Both the position numbers and the translations under genes were made by a program. Below the pieces are notes generated by a model. That model ran no database searches. It worked only from the letters and a program-made list of their open reading frames with translations, and was not told the DNA's origin. A stretch of 6,351 bases of DNA from CAZSAT01 sp964604675 (GTDB lineage: Bacteria > Myxococcota_A > UBA796 > CAJQPC01), in the NCBI GenBank assembly GCA_964604675.1, contig CAZSAT010000228.1, positions 1 to 6,351 on the forward strand, given 5' to 3'. This document shows positions 4,654 through 6,351 of the stretch, in pieces (the first letter of the stretch is position 1; the number at the start of each line of letters is the position of its first letter).

Positions 4654-6273
4654 TCAGCGCGGTCCGTCCTCGCGGATCAGCTCGCGACCGGGGCTGCGCT
4701 CCCAGGCGGTGTCGGGCACGGTGAAGACCGTGCCGGTGCGTTGGTCGGGCAGCGCGTGGCTCCAGCCGGCGGTCGCGCCGAGGCGCTTGGCGAAGGCGCT
4801 CCCGTCGCGGCGCGGCCCGTCCACCACGTAGAGCGCCCGGAAGTCCCGCGGGGGCCAGCCCTCGCCCGCAAAGGGCCCGATGAAGACCTGCGGCTGGCCG
4901 CCGCGCCCGCTGGGCTTGACCGTGGCGAGGTCCCAGGGGAGTCCGAGCATGGCCGCCCGCCAGAGGTACGTGCCGCTGCCCGGGGCGCTGGGGGTCTCTT
5001 CCAGCAGCAGCCCGACGGTCTGCGGCGTCTCGCCGGCTACCTCGGCCAGGGCGCGCAGGCCCTCGTCGATCTGCCAGAGCTCGGGGTCGCCCGAGACCGG
5101 CTGGAAGCCTTCGGTGGGCCACGGCCAGCTGCCCCAGTGCTCGAAGCTGGCGAGGCCGTAGTCGGCGAGCCGGGTGTTGGGCGCGGTGCGGGTGACCCAG
5201 GACGTGGACGCCGCACCCCAGATGCCCCCACCGGCGACGCCGAGCAGCAGGAGGGCACCGAGCGCACGGGCACCGCGCAGCCGCGGCTGGAGCCCGGCTT
5301 CGACCGCCAGGAAGAGCAGCGGGAGCGCCGGCATCAGGTACCGGGGCTGCCGCTGCCCCAGGAGCGAGAGGATGAGCACCCCGCCGAGCGCGCCGGCCAG
5401 GGCGAGGCGCGGGCCGGGGCGGCGGAGCGCCGGGAGGGCGGCGAGCAGCAGGAGGAGCGCGGGCCACCCCAGGGCTTCGAGGAGCACCGAGGGGTAGTAG
5501 GCGAGCTGCTCGGGCCGGAGCAGCTCGGCGGTGGTGAGGGGCTGGCTGGTGGCGTCGACCAGGGTCGAGCCGGGGTCGTTCGAGTCGCTGGCGTAGGCGA
5601 GCACGCGCTGCCACTTCACCCCGTACCAGGGGCCGGCCACCAGGCCGAAGGCGCCGAGGGAGAGGCCGAGTCCGGTCCAGCCGGGCGCCTTCTGGAAGGG
5701 CAGGCGCAGCCCGGCCAGCAGGGTGGGCACTACCACGAAGAAGGGGAAGGTGTACTTGGTGAGGAAGCCCAGCCCCATGAAGGCCCCGAAGGCGAGGGCG
5801 TGGCCGCGGTGGGCGAGCCCACGGCTGGCGTGGAGGTGGCCGAGGGTGGCGGCCGCGCACGCCGCGGCGAGCAGGTCCCACCAGAGCTGCTCGACGGCGA
5901 GCCAGGTCATCGGGGTGGCCAGCAGGAGCAGCCAGGCACCGATGGGCGGACCTTCGTCGGTGGCCAGCAGGCGCAGGCCGTGCCACGTGACCGCGAGGGC
6001 GAGGATCCCGGTGCCCAGTGCGGCCGCATGGTCGAGCCCCAGCAGCAGGGCGGGGAAGGCGAAGAGGTAGCCGCCGGGGGGATGGGGTGCGAGCAGGCTC
6101 GAGAGGTGGAAGGCGAAGCGGTCGAGCTCGCCCGCGGTGAGCTCGTTGACCAGGTAGGCGGCGACGCCCAGGAAGTGGGGCGCGTCGCCGGTGGGCCAGC
6201 GACCCGCGGGCAGGATGGCGACCGCCAGCAAGGCCGCGGTGAGTGCGAGCAGGCCGAGGTCGGCGCGCTTCAT
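4654..6273 (-). CDS. Polytopic GT-C (GT39/ArnT-like) glycosyltransferase family protein
   Basis: A complete 539-residue protein. It starts with a membrane helix (about 5-22), followed by an acidic motif GDAPHF (29-34) in the first periplasmic loop, where GT-C enzymes hold their catalytic or metal-binding Asp (D30). About ten more hydrophobic segments follow: roughly 67-82, 84-103, 111-126, 131-147, 158-187, 200-216, 259-283, 288-305, 311-328 and 336-354. GLGFLTKYTFPFF (167-179) and RQPRYLMPALPLL (308-320) are characteristic of the PMT/ArnT superfamily, which moves a sugar from a polyprenyl-phosphate donor to lipid or protein on the outer face of the inner membrane. The last 180 residues are soluble and probably periplasmic. 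Acceptor and sugar cannot be told. The ATG overlaps the TGA of the upstream gene and has no Shine-Dalgarno, which fits coupled translation. Confidence 0.87.
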   Translation of the reverse strand: MKRADLGLLALTAALLAVAILPAGRWPTGDAPHFLGVAAYLVNELTAGELDRFAFHLSSLLAPHPPGGYLFAFPALLLGLDHAAALGTGILALAVTWHGLRLLATDEGPPIGAWLLLLATPMTWLAVEQLWWDLLAAACAAATLGHLHASRGLAHRGHALAFGAFMGLGFLTKYTFPFFVVVPTLLAGLRLPFQKAPGWTGLGLSLGAFGLVAGPWYGVKWQRVLAYASDSNDPGSTLVDATSQPLTTAELLRPEQLAYYPSVLLEALGWPALLLLLAALPALRRPGPRLALAGALGGVLILSLLGQRQPRYLMPALPLLFLAVEAGLQPRLRGARALGALLLLGVAGGGIWGAASTSWVTRTAPNTRLADYGLASFEHWGSWPWPTEGFQPVSGDPELWQIDEGLRALAEVAGETPQTVGLLLEETPSAPGSGTYLWRAAMLGLPWDLATVKPSGRGGQPQVFIGPFAGEGWPPRDFRALYVVDGPRRDGSAFAKRLGATAGWSHALPDQRTGTVFTVPDTAWERSPGRELIREDGPR

Positions 6274-6351
6274 CGGGGACCGTGGAGGGGCTCGTCGACG
6301 CAGAGCACCAGGCGCTCGCCGGCGATGCTGGCGGCCACGGGCGAGGCGCAG
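6270..6351 (-). CDS. C-terminal 26 codons of an unidentified gene, truncated by the right edge
   Basis: On the minus strand the frame open from the edge reads CASPVAASIAGERLVLCVDE and ends PLHGPR, with the TGA at 6272-6270. That stop shares four bases (ATGA) with the start of the glycosyltransferase gene. A four-base ATGA overlap is a frequent arrangement within operons, and the absence of a ribosome binding site before the downstream ATG supports a real coding end here. The fragment is too short to name. Confidence 0.5.
   Translation of the reverse strand, partial: CASPVAASIAGERLVLCVDEPLHGPR

Noticed and set aside
4430..5986. Minus-strand 518-codon frame overlapping the glycosyltransferase gene
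   Set aside because: Arg-, Pro- and Ala-rich sequence with no membrane pattern. The overlapping frame with membrane helices and the GT-C motifs is the real gene.

Overview
The window is about 70% GC by eye. It carries six protein-coding genes or gene parts, one assembly gap and one repeat-rich intergenic region. Codon third positions are almost all G or C, and long open frames run antisense to every real gene. An RpoH-type sigma factor, a probable lipoprotein beta-propeller and an unassigned small protein side by side would suit a high-GC Gram-negative such as a myxobacterium (Myxococcota) or a related deltaproteobacterial lineage. That placement is inference; no marker here fixes the taxonomy. 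The 100 Ns indicate a scaffolded draft assembly.

Layout. Plus strand: the C-terminal part of an unidentified beta-rich protein enters from the left edge (to 317). After 47 bases comes a complete PLP-dependent alpha-oxoamine synthase of the KBL/AONS/SPT fold (365-1588). It meets the minus-strand block convergently, with only 12 bases between the two stop codons. Minus strand, in transcription order from the right edge: the last 26 codons of a gene whose TGA overlaps the next ATG (6270-6351); a GT-C membrane glycosyltransferase-like protein (4654-6273); a 330-base intergenic region; an RpoH-family sigma factor (3439-4323); a 185-residue protein of unknown function (2821-3378); and a beta-propeller protein (1601-2610) whose 5' part is cut by the gap at 2611-2710. 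A likely signal-peptide fragment of the propeller gene lies at 2711-2760.

The most unusual part is the intergenic region 4324-4653. It holds almost six copies of the heptamer GTCAGCT. About 140 bases further on, a degenerate array of the same heptamer lies in inverted orientation. Between the arrays are two strong, mutually exclusive hairpins, one with a UUCG loop. This looks like a small non-coding repeat element of MITE or REP type, sitting directly upstream of the sigma factor gene. Dyads that enclose or display the ribosome binding site precede the synthase gene and the 185-residue gene, and further hairpins lie in the gaps of the minus-strand cluster.

How the genes work together is only partly visible. 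The sigma factor, the 185-residue protein and the propeller protein are co-oriented with gaps of about 60 bases, so they may form a transcription unit. The glycosyltransferase is translationally coupled to the gene upstream of it. The synthase is on the other strand and shows no clear pathway partner. No defence system, CRISPR array, RNA gene or prophage is visible.
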